A stretch of DNA of 64,000 nt from AWTP1-13 sp963775835 (lineage in GTDB: Bacteria; Pseudomonadota; Alphaproteobacteria; Rhizobiales; Hyphomicrobiaceae). Position numbers and translations under genes: made by a program. This document shows, in pieces, positions 46,472-55,798 of this stretch. The DNA lies in contig CAVZKV010000007.1 of NCBI GenBank assembly GCA_963775835.1, positions 1-64,000 on the forward strand, written 5' to 3'. The notes beneath the pieces are model-generated. The model searched no databases. It was not told the DNA's origin and saw only the letters and a list, made by a program, of their open reading frames with translations. The number at the start of each line of letters is the position of its first letter. Positions within the stretch are counted from its first letter, which is position 1.

Positions 46472-48997
46472 TTATTTCTCGAGCGATACAATCTGACTAT
46501 CAAACCAAGTGAGGTCTTGCTTCCAAGCGGCGTATTCAGGCGAAAGGCGTACAATGCGCTCCATAATCGCGCGGCCATCCTTGAAGGCGCCAAGTGCGAG
46601 GACGCGGTCGCCAGCTTGTTGATGCAGGCGAGCCAGCTTCGCGTAGTTCACTGCCACATCACGTTGCCACTCGTTATTGCTGGGATCGCTCCGGGCGAGA
46701 ACCATGGCGAGGGCGAGCGCGTCCTGATAGCTCGTGAGCGCTGCTTGCAACTGGCCCTGGTGACGAAGAACGTCCCCAATCTTTATGTGTGCGGCGGAAA
46801 GATCGGCTTTCCATACGGCATTTTTCGAGTCACTGCTTGCGAGACGTGAAATTATCTCATGGCAGCCCCGGTACTCAACCAGTGCGCCATCGAGGTTCTC
46901 CTGCGCGAGCAAAACATTCCCGATGGAGCCCTTGGCAATTGCCAGGGTGCGCTGCCACACGGTGTTTGCGGGGTCGGCTTCGGCCAACCTCATCGCAATA
47001 CTGAGTGCGGTCCGATAGCTGACTAGCGCCGCCGAGAGGTCACCTTGATGGCGGAGAGTATGGCCCACCTTAATGTTTGAGACAGCAAGATCATACCGCC
47101 ACATAACGTTGCTGACGTCAGCCTCTGTTAGCTGCTCTGCTATCGAGAGGGAGGCCCTAAAGTCCGTTAGCGCTTCGGCCAAGTTGCCCTGCGCGACAAG
47201 GACGTCGCCGATCATTTCTTGGGAAAGCGCTAGGTCGCGATGCCAACCGGCATTTGCGGCGTCGGCATTCGTGAGACGCTTCATGATCTCGTGCCTGCGC
47301 CTCACGCTTTCGAGAGCAAGCGTCAAATTGCCCTGCGCGATCGCGACCTCGGCAACCCGTCCCAATGATGCTTGGACATCGTGCTGCCAGCCGACATTGG
47401 CGGGATCACCTTTTGCCAAGCTGTCTCTGATGGCGAGCGCGTTCTTGTAGCGTGCCAACGCTTCGACAGAATTGCCTTGTGCCAAGAGCACATCGCCAAT
47501 TTTTTCCTGCGACACTGACAGGTCGCGCTGCCAGTTGGCATTTTCAGGATCGGACTTGGCCAACCGGTCGGTGATCGCGAAGGACGTCATGTAGTTCGCC
47601 AAAGCCTCGGTCAGATTGCCTTGTGTGCGGAGCACGTCACCGATCCTATCGTAAGCAACAGCGTGGTCGCGCTGCCGTCCGGCATCTTGCGGGTCGGCTT
47701 GCGCCAAACGCTCTCTGACCGCCAGGGCGCCCTTGTAGCGTGCCAGTGCTTCACTCAATTTACCCTGCGCCTTGAGCGCATCACCGATCGTTTCCTGCGA
47801 CACCGATAGATCCCGCTGCCATTCGGCATTTTCCGGATCCGCCTGGCTAAGCCGGTCTCTGATCTCGAACGACGTGCTAAAGTTCGTCAATGCTTCGGCC
47901 AGGTTGCCCTGCAAGACGAGCACGTGGCCGATCTTGTTGTGGGAGACCGCCAGGTTCCGTTGCCACGTAGCATTCCCCGCGTCGGTTTTCGACAGCTGTT
48001 CTCTGATGGCGTGTGAGGCTCTGTAGCGCAACAATGCTTCGCCTAGACTTCCCTGTGCGACAAGAACGTCCCCTATCCTTTCTTGTGCGACGGACAGATC
48101 ATTTTGCCATTCGCTGTTTGTGGGGTCGCTCGTCGCTAGACGATCGGCAATGTCATGTGAGTCTTTGTATCTCGCGAACGCGTCGCTCAATTTTCCCTGC
48201 GCGACGAATACGTCACCAATCCTTTCCTGCAGCACGGAAAGATCGCGCTGCCGTTCGAGATCTCGCGGCTCTTCCGAAAGCAGCCGCTCGAACAGGCGCT
48301 GAGCCGCAAAGTAGTTTTGCAGGGCGGCACGCGTGTCCCCGCGCGTGATGTCGGCATTGCCCATGTCAACATGGATGACTGCACGATCGCGCTCAGAGCC
48401 GGGCTCTGTGGCCGCCGCCTGCGCAAAACAGTGCCCGCTAGAGAACACTCCGAATGACTGCAAGTACGGCAATTGACGTGGCAGCCCTGCACCAGCCAAG
48501 GCGCTGGTATTCGTGGACCAGAACCCTTCGCATACTTCTCGTCTCGTGCTTCCCTCACCCCAACCAATACGGGTGTAAAAAATGCTTCCTGATTTTCGTA
48601 AAGTGCGCTTGTGAGAGCTTCGACAAATGTTCCCGGCCGCTCCATTGTAGTCTGACTGCTGGTTGGCGTGCTGGCAACTGGGTGGCGTAGAGCCTAAGCC
48701 ACTAATTCCTGACTGGAAAAACGCCTCTAGTCTTTCGGTACGCTTGATGATTTCGTCATTAGCCGGTCGGACGTGGGCCGTTCGTCCGAAAGGTACCCTT
48801 CGGGCGAGCTTGAGCCGAGCAGTAATTTTACGTCCCGATCGCTGGCCCTTCGGTGATTTTTTGCCCGGCCGGCTTAAGCCCGAGCAGCGAAGGGCGGTTG
48901 ACCTTCGGGGAAACCCAAGCTTTTGGTACCGCGAGACTTTGCGAGCTGATCGAGAGCTTCCGTAGACCCTCACGCAGGCTAGCGTCAATGAAGCCAA
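46472..48997 (-). CDS. TPR protein with thirteen 48-residue repeats; N-terminus uncertain
   Basis: The frame is 841 codons. Residues from about 202 (genomic 48394) to the end are thirteen tandem units of 48 residues, consensus EWQRDLSVSQEKIGDVLVAQ followed by GNLAEALARYKxALAIRDRL and AKADPANA: TPR-like pairs with an extra helix turn. Such arrays occur in large alphaproteobacterial proteins that often carry a TIR, caspase or kinase head, but no such head is visible. The first 200 residues are Arg/Ser-rich, low in family signal and may be non-coding. A later start giving LQSFGVFSSGHCFAQAAA, a weak export signal, is possible. The role is likely protein-protein contact. Confidence 0.7.
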   Translation of the reverse strand: MASLTLACVRVYGSSRSARKVSRYQKLGFPRRSTALRCSGLSRPGKKSPKGQRSGRKITARLKLARRVPFGRTAHVRPANDEIIKRTERLEAFFQSGISGLGSTPPSCQHANQQSDYNGAAGNICRSSHKRTLRKSGSIFYTRIGWGEGSTRREVCEGFWSTNTSALAGAGLPRQLPYLQSFGVFSSGHCFAQAAATEPGSERDRAVIHVDMGNADITRGDTRAALQNYFAAQRLFERLLSEEPRDLERQRDLSVLQERIGDVFVAQGKLSDAFARYKDSHDIADRLATSDPTNSEWQNDLSVAQERIGDVLVAQGSLGEALLRYRASHAIREQLSKTDAGNATWQRNLAVSHNKIGHVLVLQGNLAEALTNFSTSFEIRDRLSQADPENAEWQRDLSVSQETIGDALKAQGKLSEALARYKGALAVRERLAQADPQDAGRQRDHAVAYDRIGDVLRTQGNLTEALANYMTSFAITDRLAKSDPENANWQRDLSVSQEKIGDVLLAQGNSVEALARYKNALAIRDSLAKGDPANVGWQHDVQASLGRVAEVAIAQGNLTLALESVRRRHEIMKRLTNADAANAGWHRDLALSQEMIGDVLVAQGNLAEALTDFRASLSIAEQLTEADVSNVMWRYDLAVSNIKVGHTLRHQGDLSAALVSYRTALSIAMRLAEADPANTVWQRTLAIAKGSIGNVLLAQENLDGALVEYRGCHEIISRLASSDSKNAVWKADLSAAHIKIGDVLRHQGQLQAALTSYQDALALAMVLARSDPSNNEWQRDVAVNYAKLARLHQQAGDRVLALGAFKDGRAIMERIVRLSPEYAAWKQDLTWFDSQIVSLEK

Positions 48998-49471
48998 TGT
49001 CCTCGGGTCCCTAACTAGCTAGCAGGTCACTGAAATTCGCATCATTTGAGCGGGATATCCCTGTTTGAGGTGGGGTCGCCCATTAAAAAGGGCCTTCCTC
49101 ATGCGAGGAACCGGCCAAGTTTCATGGAAAAGTCCTCCCCTTTTTGTGGGGATGCGCTAATGACAACGATTTGCAAACTGCGCGGCGCAGACGGCGAAGC
49201 ACAAGAAGGCGCCACCGGACCGGACAACCTCATGCGGGCGGAGGGCGCTGCACTGGTACCCCGTCGTCTGCATACCTCCATAGCTGGCATCGAGATAGCG
49301 GCGCGCGCTCAGCCCGCCATGCTGGCGATGGTGGTGTGATAGGCCCGGAACGTCTTGAGCGATTGTGCAGCAGCTTTCGCGGACCTTCAACCGCTTAGGG
49401 GCTTCGGTTTGCTGATGGTCGTCCAAGTTGAGTTTGCGCAAGCTCGGTGCCGCGCTGAGCACGTAGTCATG
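48998..49471. other. Gene-poor stretch
   Basis: About 470 bases between the TPR frame and the IS630 relic. Frames on both strands are short and show no family resemblance. It is probably decayed mobile-element sequence. Confidence 0.4.
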
Positions 49472-49727
49472 GTGCTCGATCGGCCGGCTGGCACGGCTCG
49501 GGGCGCTCCGGGTGCCGAGCCAAATCACGCGCGTGGCCCCGCCCCTACTCGCCCGAGCTCAACGCGGTCGAACAAGTCTGGCTCTACCTGAAGCAATGCT
49601 TTCTCTCACACCGGCTCCTTGCCGACTACGATGCCTCGTCGATGCCGCCTACCAGGCCCGGGACCGCCTCATCGCTGGGGCTGGCCGCATAAGATCCCAT
49701 TTCCACGCATGGATACCGAGTTCAAAC
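49472..49727 (+). pseudogene. IS630-family transposase C-terminal relic
   Basis: The end of a DDE transposase of the IS630/Tc1 group. Frame pieces read VLDRAGWHGSGALRVP (second aspartate region), YSPELNAVEQVWLYLKQ (the PYSPELN-PVE signature with the last glutamate) and FLSHRLLADYDA, then in another frame RLIAGAGRIRSHFHAWIPS. At least two shifts and no N-terminal half; it is a fossil. Confidence 0.8.
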
Positions 49728-50203
49728 TTGTGGATCGGCGGTATGAGAGCCTCCGACTCCTCAGGGTCTTGTCACGCCGACGAGCGCAACAGGTTGAATG
49801 TCGGCGGCTACGGGGTCAACTGCGGCGTTCGCGACGTGTTTGGCATCTCTGGTTAGTCTATCGGTCCAGCGCCACATTCAGCATGCCGCACCTTTCATGG
49901 TCCACATGACGCCCTGCGGGAACCCGCGACGACGGCGGCACGCGGTGCGACAACCAAACCGGATTGCCGACCAGGGTGTTAAATGGCAGCCTCTGAGCGA
50001 ACTACCTTCGGCGCACGGTACGGAGACGTGCATCAATGGTCACACGATTCTCAAGTGCTTCCAGCGCTCGGCCGGAAGGAGCGGCAGAAGGGGAAGAAGA
50101 CATTCTGTCACCCTCTGACTGCCCGCATATTTAATCCGTGTCTCCATGAAGGTCATCTGAAAATGCAAGCTAGTCTCGCCAGCTCTCTCGGTCTCCCCAA
50201 CGA
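49728..50203. other. Gene-poor stretch between two IS relics
   Basis: About 475 bases with short frames only. Codon use gives no clear coding signal and no family was recognised. Confidence 0.4.
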
Positions 50204-50236
50204 AATTCGGAGGGCGAGCAATTTGCCCTCCGAATT
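50204..50236. repeat. 12-bp perfect inverted repeat (hairpin) at the edge of an IS256 relic
   Basis: AATTCGGAGGGC at 50204-50215 and GCCCTCCGAATT at 50225-50236, with the loop GAGCAATTT. The transposase similarity stops right at the hairpin. It could be a terminator, the tip of another element, or a small inserted palindrome. Confidence 0.75.
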
Positions 50237-50466
50237 ATCTTCGGCAGCTTGGCCAGCACGTTGGCGGTCTTGTGCACCCGGCAGCGTTCCGCGCGTTTTC
50301 GGCCAGACCTGGTAGCCGCCTTCCAGAAGACGAGTTCGCCGTCGGCAATCGCCAACTCGGCGACACTTCCATAGCCGCGCCGCTCAGGTCGAGCAGACAG
50401 ATTACGTCGATCAGTGGCGGTGGCCGGGCTGATGTTGCCAGACAGACGGCTCGCCTTCAAGTTCAC
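50237..50466 (-). pseudogene. IS256 (Mutator)-family transposase fragment
   Basis: On the minus strand a 70-codon stretch matches the middle of IS256-type transposases: PERRGYGSVAELAIADGELV, FWKA, then after slight decay ERCRVHKTANVLAKLPK, the conserved CWVHKTANVLNALPK block. It has no catalytic ends. The similarity ends abruptly at the hairpin at 50204-50236. Confidence 0.75.
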
Positions 50467-51326
50467 TCTGACGATGGCCGTGCAGAAGGTGGCGAATTCG
50501 TAAGGGCGTAACGCTCACGATTAAATTCGTGCCTGCGCGACACGCGACACCGCAAGGCATAACTCACGTAAGGCAAAGAACAACAGAACAACCAGACAAT
50601 CCAAATAACCTGGTGCGAGTAGCGGCGGTTGGTGATAGGCAGGCCCGCTCCATCACGCCGTCGCCATCCGAAATTGGGCAAACTGCAATGGTCCGCAAGC
50701 GACAACGCCAAAAGTCCCACCTGCCACCAAGGGCGACGCAGAGAAGATCAATATGAACACCACCATTGAACAGCAGACGTTACTCGACGGCGACACGGGA
50801 CGATCACAGCTCAAACAGGCTTGTGGTGAACCTGCCGCGACCGGAACCTCATTTTGACGATCATGGCCGATGTATCAGTTGGATCTGACGCCCTGCCAAC
50901 CTCTGGCATCATTGTCTTGTTGTCGCAAGCCGTTGATAGGACCCCACCGCGAGCCGTGGGCGGAGCTCGGAGTTTTCATTGCGGTTCGCACATCATCTTC
51001 GACCGGAGCGGGGAATTGGACCCGCGCGGCGGGATCACGGAAACTGTCCAAGCTGAGACGAGAGATGTCAGCACGAGCACGAATTCAGGCTTAACGCCAA
51101 TGACGGGCGGGGCGCGCTGAGCTGACCGTGCACCGGAAGAGGTTCCGCCCAAAAGCGGCCTGAAATCGACGCATGCGCCGCGCCGGCGATGCACCGCGGC
51201 CGAGGTCTAGCTACTCAATCCCCGGGGCCGTCTCCGCGAGGACGTGAAGCGATCATTGGCTGAGCACTGGTCCACTCGGTCTTGCCGATTTCAGGCCATG
51301 ATTTCGTTCACCACCATATGACGCCG
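50467..51326. other. Gene-poor stretch
   Basis: About 860 bases without a supported gene. A 34-codon plus-strand frame from the ATG at 50752 (MNTTIEQQTLLDGDTGRS) has a weak ribosome site and no relatives known to me. Frames at 50854-51120 and minus 50463-50720 look accidental. Confidence 0.4.
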
Positions 51327-52163
51327 CTAATGGCGTTCGCAAAGCGCAGCGGTGGGGCAGGACCAGCATGATGGAGCCGCGGCTAGCTTCTGTTCTGTCT
51401 GCCTCAGAGCGCGTTCCGCGGCATCCCGAGAGTATTTTTCTTGCGCAAGCTGCACCTTAACATCTTTGACGACGCGCTCCGCAACACCATTGGCGCGACG
51501 CTCTGCTTCGATCCGATTGCGGAGTTCGACAATCCTCTCCTGAGCATCTGGACCTACGGATACCAGTTGATTGCGCAGTTCGTTCGCGGCAAGCTCGGCT
51601 ACCGCCCTGGCGTTCCGTTCGCGTGTAAGCTGATCCTTCGCGTCCGGGAAAGAGCGCTCGGCTGGTGACCTCGAGCCTTGCTCACACCGGTCGGTTGCCT
51701 CTTTGGCAGTGCGATCTGACGCGGCCTTTGCGAAGCGCAGATGCTCGAGTTGATCTGTGGCATCCTTGGCCAGTCTTTCAGCGGTTTCCCTGGCGGCGCG
51801 CTCCCGGCTAAGTTGATCTTTCATCCGTTCGGCAGTTCGAGCGAGAAGTTCTTTTGCTCTCAACTCCTGAGCCAACAGTTCTTGTGCCTCCTTCCTGCTT
51901 TGCACGGCGCCGTCTCGGACGACGCGTTCGCGGGCAAGCTCAGCAGCAAGATCTTTGGAGCTCTGCTCGACGCTCTCCTTTGCCGCCTGGACTTCAATGA
52001 GCTTGGCGGCGAGACCCTTCGGCTCCCGTTCTTTGGCCTGGGCCGCGGTGCCCTCATGCGACGGCGGTGCGCCCGTCAATCCAGTGACACTGCCCAACAA
52101 AAGTGTTTGCCGACGCATTTCGCTGTAGCTCCAGAGCGCTACTGTGGTCGATGCCAAAACCAT
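51327..52163 (-). CDS. Coiled-coil protein, unknown function
   Basis: Protein of 278 residues. A short hydrophobic N-terminus (MVLASTTVALWSYSEM; the open frame before the ATG adds LLPLVLSA but has no start codon) may anchor it in the membrane. Residues about 45-260 are a long Glu/Lys/Arg/Ala-rich coiled coil with loose repeats of the kind LARERVVRDGAV, LSRERAARETAERLAKD and LTRERNARAVAELAAN, some 45 residues apart. The tail has two cysteines (SCWSCP). No family was recognised. It may be a structural or scaffold protein; it is preceded on the same strand by a VOC gene. Confidence 0.6.
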   Translation of the reverse strand: MVLASTTVALWSYSEMRRQTLLLGSVTGLTGAPPSHEGTAAQAKEREPKGLAAKLIEVQAAKESVEQSSKDLAAELARERVVRDGAVQSRKEAQELLAQELRAKELLARTAERMKDQLSRERAARETAERLAKDATDQLEHLRFAKAASDRTAKEATDRCEQGSRSPAERSFPDAKDQLTRERNARAVAELAANELRNQLVSVGPDAQERIVELRNRIEAERRANGVAERVVKDVKVQLAQEKYSRDAAERALRQTEQKLAAAPSCWSCPTAALCERH

Positions 52164-52205
52164 GGCAGAGAGTACGAGGGGTAATAGAGATTTCCCTTTC
52201 CTAGA

Positions 52206-52238
52206 CCTTATTTGCTCTGGACCCTTATTTGCTCTGGA
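52206..52238. repeat. 16-bp direct repeat between two minus-strand genes
   Basis: CCTTATTTGCTCTGGA occurs at 52206-52221 and again at 52223-52238, a 17-base period. It lies just after the VOC stop codon and before the coiled-coil start, a possible regulatory site or duplication. Confidence 0.7.
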
Positions 52239-52688
52239 TTACTGCGGGGTCCTTGGTGATTGGTCCCGCCGCGGATCATATGTTCCGAACATCCACAAAT
52301 GGCCTTCAGGATCCCTACATGCGTAACCCTGTCCGCTGCCATTTTCCACCTTTACTCCGAAGATAATCTCAGCGTTTTTAGCCTTTACTTTAGCGTAGTG
52401 CGCCTCGACGTCGGCCACGACGAGATAGCAAGCTTGCGTCTCAACACCACCGATCTGATCTGGATGGACAACTAGCTTTTCAAATGGAGAGTGCTGAACG
52501 GCCGCCACCATGATCATACTCTCGCCGAACATTAGCTCGGCATGTTTGACCTCCCCGCTTTCCCCTTTGACAATGAGTTGCCTTCTGAAACCGAACGTGT
52601 CGCAAAGCCATTCAACCATCGCGCTTGTATTGCGATAAGTTATTGTTGGCACAATTGCCCTAGTGTCATTCGACATGCTAATAGACAT
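52239..52688 (-). CDS. VOC (glyoxalase/bleomycin-resistance-like) family protein
   Basis: Protein of about 149 residues from the ATG at 52688 (GGAAG site; the frame opens at 52715). It shows the vicinal-oxygen-chelate fold: ITYRNTSAMVEWLCDTFGFR, then HAELMFGESMIMVAAV, a second half with YLVVADVEAHYAKVKAKNAE and the closing DPEGHLWMFGTYDPRRD with a metal-type glutamate. It resembles PhnB/glyoxalase-like proteins that bind or isomerise small molecules. The function is not known. Confidence 0.85.
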   Translation of the reverse strand: MSISMSNDTRAIVPTITYRNTSAMVEWLCDTFGFRRQLIVKGESGEVKHAELMFGESMIMVAAVQHSPFEKLVVHPDQIGGVETQACYLVVADVEAHYAKVKAKNAEIIFGVKVENGSGQGYACRDPEGHLWMFGTYDPRRDQSPRTPQ

Positions 52689-52715
52689 CTGCTTCCCAAT
52701 GCTGATTTCGGCCAT

Positions 52716-53772
52716 TTGCGTAAAGAACCTTCCTCCAGTAGGCCTTCATCACCAAGATTTCTGTCAGACTTTCAAAGTCGTATCATGCTCGCAATTATCT
52801 GCGGTAGATTCCTCCTCGGTCTGCTGTACAAATTGCATCAACTCCAGTGTTTAAAAAAATCTGTTTCAACCTCAAGCGCCAATGGCTCGTTGCGATAGTC
52901 GCAATATCAGACATGAATACTTTCACCTCACACTTAATGTCGGTCGCGCATCGTCCTTTCGGCATCGGTTAACAAATCTCGCGCGATCTTAAGGTCATCC
53001 TATTCGACGTCCGCCAAACGATTCCAAAGTTGAATTTTCGGGTTTGCGAGCGCCGCTACGGCCATCTTCAGCCCTTTGTCCAGTCAACTGTTTCAGCTGT
53101 TGCCCATGGCCCCGCTTCGTCAGTGCCCGGCTGGACGTCGAAGCCTCTGGCCTTTTCGTCTCCGACGGAGATCCGTTGTTTAGTCGATTTCGGAGGCAAT
53201 TGGCGTCAGGCCTCGGGATGTCTGCGCATGTTGCGCGGCAAGCGCTCAAAGATCGGCCTGAGTGCAACCTTCGGTGGCGGAGGCTGAATGGAATTGACGC
53301 AAGACAACGCGTTCCAGCCAGGACAACGGTGACAGCCGCGGGACCGACCATCCACGGAACTGATAAATTACTGGCATCGACAGTCGGCGTCTCATCAGTA
53401 TCCCCATGGTATTGATGAACTCGCATGGTTCTCGTCGAGAATTGCATGGTGTGCCGGCTCATTTCTGGTCTCAGCGATTTTCGTATGCAATCCGGTGCGC
53501 CGAAAGCGTAGCATTTTGCACTCCCGCACCTGCAATTTGCGTTTGCTGATCGGCGCACCGGATTGCATGCGCGCGTTTGTTGGGCGTATTCGTATTTTTT
53601 TCGTTTCCAAAGTGGCCTTAGGTGAGCGTTATGATTTCACGTAGTTTTCTCCATACCGCCTATTTAGACTGATCAGGTCATGCACCCTTTATTTTCGCCG
53701 AAACTTGCAGACGGACCCAGTGCGTCCCGCTGGGTCGATCTGCGTACTGTCCAGACCCGGACCGCACGTACT
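52716..53772. other. Gene-poor region before the right inverted repeat
   Basis: About 1.05 kb. It should hold the VOC promoter. Frames at 52995-53558 (minus) and 53044-53415 (plus) overlap and have no family. A long perfect inverted repeat lies at 53485-53568. Confidence 0.45.
53485..53568. repeat. 19-bp perfect inverted repeat around a 46-base core
   Basis: ATGCAATCCGGTGCGCCGA at 53485-53503 is the exact reverse complement of 53550-53568. The core (53504-53549) includes TTTTGCA and TGCAATTT, which can partly pair. The 84-base structure could form a long hairpin. Confidence 0.85.
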
Positions 53773-53864
53773 ATAATCAATTTATCATGAAATGTTGTAG
53801 CTGATAGGCAACAGTCGACAGAAAACTGACAAGCTGCCAACAAAAAATATTAGTGATCTGTCAG
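53773..53864 (-). repeat. Right inverted repeat of the 12.6-kb segment
   Basis: Read on the minus strand it begins CTGACAGATC, has TTGGCAGCTTGTCAGTTTTC and TGTTGCCTATCAGC, and matches the left repeat over its full length at about 73%. The first 39 bases align at 28 of 39 positions without a gap. Confidence 0.7.
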
Positions 53865-54287
53865 GAAAAATGGACTCTTCTTCGCTCGAAGCGCCCGCAT
53901 CCAGCACACCATCTCAGCGTGCATCGCCTGCCCAGGAGCGCCCCTAACCGCCATACCCCAGAGGTGCGAGCATTCGAAGGGCCGCCAAATGTTCACTTTG
54001 CTAATAGCGCGAGCCAGAGCAGATCGGTATGACGAAATTAGTAGCTAGTTCATCAGCGGAATCATAATCTCAGCATGGAAATGATCTGATTTAACTATTT
54101 ACTGAAATCAGTTTTAGCTGCGATGACAAGAGATCAGCAACAAGGTTGCGCGTAGCAAACAAAGGTTCGTGGAACAACAGTGAGATTCTTCGTACTCGGA
54201 TCGGTCTCGGATCAGGCATGGTCGCCTTTTGCATCCGCGGACACACCTGCCTTTAAAGAAGCACAAAAGACACAAAATAAAGCGGAA
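53865..54287. other. AT-richer spacer between the inverted repeat and tadD
   Basis: About 420 bases without a gene. A 7-bp stem (CTGATTT at 54086-54092 with AAATCAG at 54105-54111) followed by TTTT could be a weak terminator for plus-strand transcripts. Confidence 0.4.
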
Positions 54288-54797
54288 CTAGCCATCACGT
54301 TCGGCATTGTCGGAACGATCTCGCGCTTCGATTAGGTCGAAGTTATTGCGAATGAACTTGTTGCCCGGGTCGCCCCGCTTAGCTTCAAACAGTACTTGCG
54401 TGCCTTTGCGTACTCACCTTGCAATATGTAGTGGTAACCGAGATTGTTCAGAATCGACGGTGTGCGGCCCGCCAACTTGATCAAAACATCATAAGCGCGG
54501 CGTGCCTGGTCGAACCGACGTAGGCGATCGTATGATGCAGCCAATCCGAGCCACGCTTCAGGATCATTTTTGTTCAACTCGATAGCGCTGCGAAAGGCTT
54601 GCTCTGCCAGTCCGAATTCACCTTTGCTGTAGTATCTTTTCCAAGCTCCAACGGCTTTTCAGCCGGTAGATGAGCCGAAAATCTCCGGCTCGACGCTGTG
54701 ATCGATGGGTCAAGCCGCTGCATGCCGCCAAGAGGCTGCAAAGCAAGAGGCAAATCCCTGCTACGCAGTCCTGCTCCCGAAACCCGCACCTAACCAC
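54288..54797 (-). pseudogene. tadD: TadD-like TPR lipoprotein, frameshifted
   Basis: Pilotin-like TPR lipoprotein of the Tad system. A GTG at 54797 overlaps the tadC end and opens a lipoprotein leader, ICLLLCSLLAACSGL (lipobox LAAC). The following parts lie in other frames: AEKPLELGK, YYSKGEFGLAEQAFRSAIEL, then NDPEAWLGLAASYDRLRRFD, PSILNNLGYHYILQGEYAKA and GDPGNKFIRNNFDLIEARD to a TAG at 54288-54290. At least three one-base changes are needed. It is the last gene of the tad run. Confidence 0.78.
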
Positions 54798-55798
54798 CCC
54801 CTGCAAACAAAGCCTTGTTGATCCGGACGAATACCGGCATGAGCACCACAACGAACACCGCTGGGAATACAAAGAGAGCGAGCGGTAACACGAGCTTGAC
54901 AGGCAAGCTATGGGCACGTTCTTCAGCCCGTCAGCAAACGCCGCGCCTGGATCTCATCGCTGAAGACGCGCAGAGCATTTGACAGACTTGTGCCGAGTTC
55001 TTCCGTTTGCTGCAGGAGGGATCCAAGGCTCTTGACCTCGTCCACGTTGATGCGACGCCCGAGCGCCTCGATGGCATCGACCAGCGGTCTGCCCGCACGC
55101 AATTCCAAGGTCATAAGAAATAGGTTGGCACCAAAGAACGGGTGCGTCTTCGTGATCTCGCGACTTACGCGCTCGATGCCCGCACGCGGTGCCAGGCCGG
55201 CCTCGCAGCAGACCAAAAGCAGATCTAAAAACGATGGGAAGCCGAGCAAGCACTGTTGATGCAAGAGCCTATGCCTGCGCCGCAAGTAAAGTGCCGGCAT
55301 CGCCAAACCAACCAAAGCGCCTGCTAGGACGACCCCAGCGACCGCGGACGCAGACAAGGATGGCATCAAAACCCTGGCAATTGTCAGAGACAAGTAGGCC
55401 AACAAGCAACCAAGAGTAATGCGCGCGATGTAGTAGCAAGCGACCGCGTCTTTCCTGAAATAGCCCGCACGAACGAGTTCGCCCCGGACTTTGGTGATGC
55501 GCTTTTCATTGCTGGCACCAAGTCCACGCTCGACCGCAAATAGCAGCTCGGAAACATCCTCGACGTTCGGCGAGCCGCGAGCACTGGTATCGGCTGGGTG
55601 TACGCTGCGGGACGATCCTGAATTCGCTGGGTTGTATGCGACAGTGCGCTTGCGAATGGTGACGCGCGATTGTGCCGCGTTGATAATTGTCAACACCGAA
55701 AGAAACACGAAGCCAAACATCGACACCGCTAGGAGAGGTTCGGTGTTGTCCTCAACGAGCTTTGATAACAACGCAAACATGGAGGTCAACGTCTGCAT
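54790..55798 (-). pseudogene. tadC: TadC inner-membrane protein, one late frameshift
   Basis: Second GspF-like platform protein. It starts at the ATG at 55798 (MQTLTSMFALLSKLV), sharing TGATG with the tadB stop. The helices AVSMFGFVFLSVLTIINAA and AYLSLTIARVLMP, then LLGFPSFLDLLLVCCEAGLA and GTSLSNALRVFSDEIQARRL, follow in one frame. A shift near 54925 stops it at LLTG; the next frame gives AEERAHSLPVKLVLPLALFV and FVRINKALFAGGG before a TAG at 54790-54792. Repaired length is about 335 residues, normal. Confidence 0.85.

Larger units (their letters stand above)
41230..53864. mobile_element. Putative 12.6-kb segment bounded by 91-bp inverted repeats
   Basis: The left end (41230-41320) and the reverse complement of the right end (53864-53773) align over about 91 bases with roughly 67 matches and two one-base gaps. 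Each starts CTGACA and contains a 39-bp internal palindrome-like block, then GTTGCCTA and ATTG-TTA boxes. The homology faces inward on both sides, as in a transposon or an invertible segment. No intact recombinase is inside. Contents: small ORFs, IS relics, TadG, a two-component system, TPR, coiled-coil and VOC proteins. Whether it moved as a unit or is an inversion scar cannot be decided from this sequence. Confidence 0.5.

Noticed and set aside
52995..53558. A 187-codon minus-strand ORF
   Set aside because: Its composition is that of random GC-rich sequence, it has no ribosome site, and it overlaps another open frame and the long palindrome.
53485..53580. Integron attC site, because GTTGGGC follows the long inverted repeat
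   Set aside because: No matching inverse core site was found on the left side, the arms are perfectly paired without the usual extrahelical bases, and no integrase or cassette array is present.
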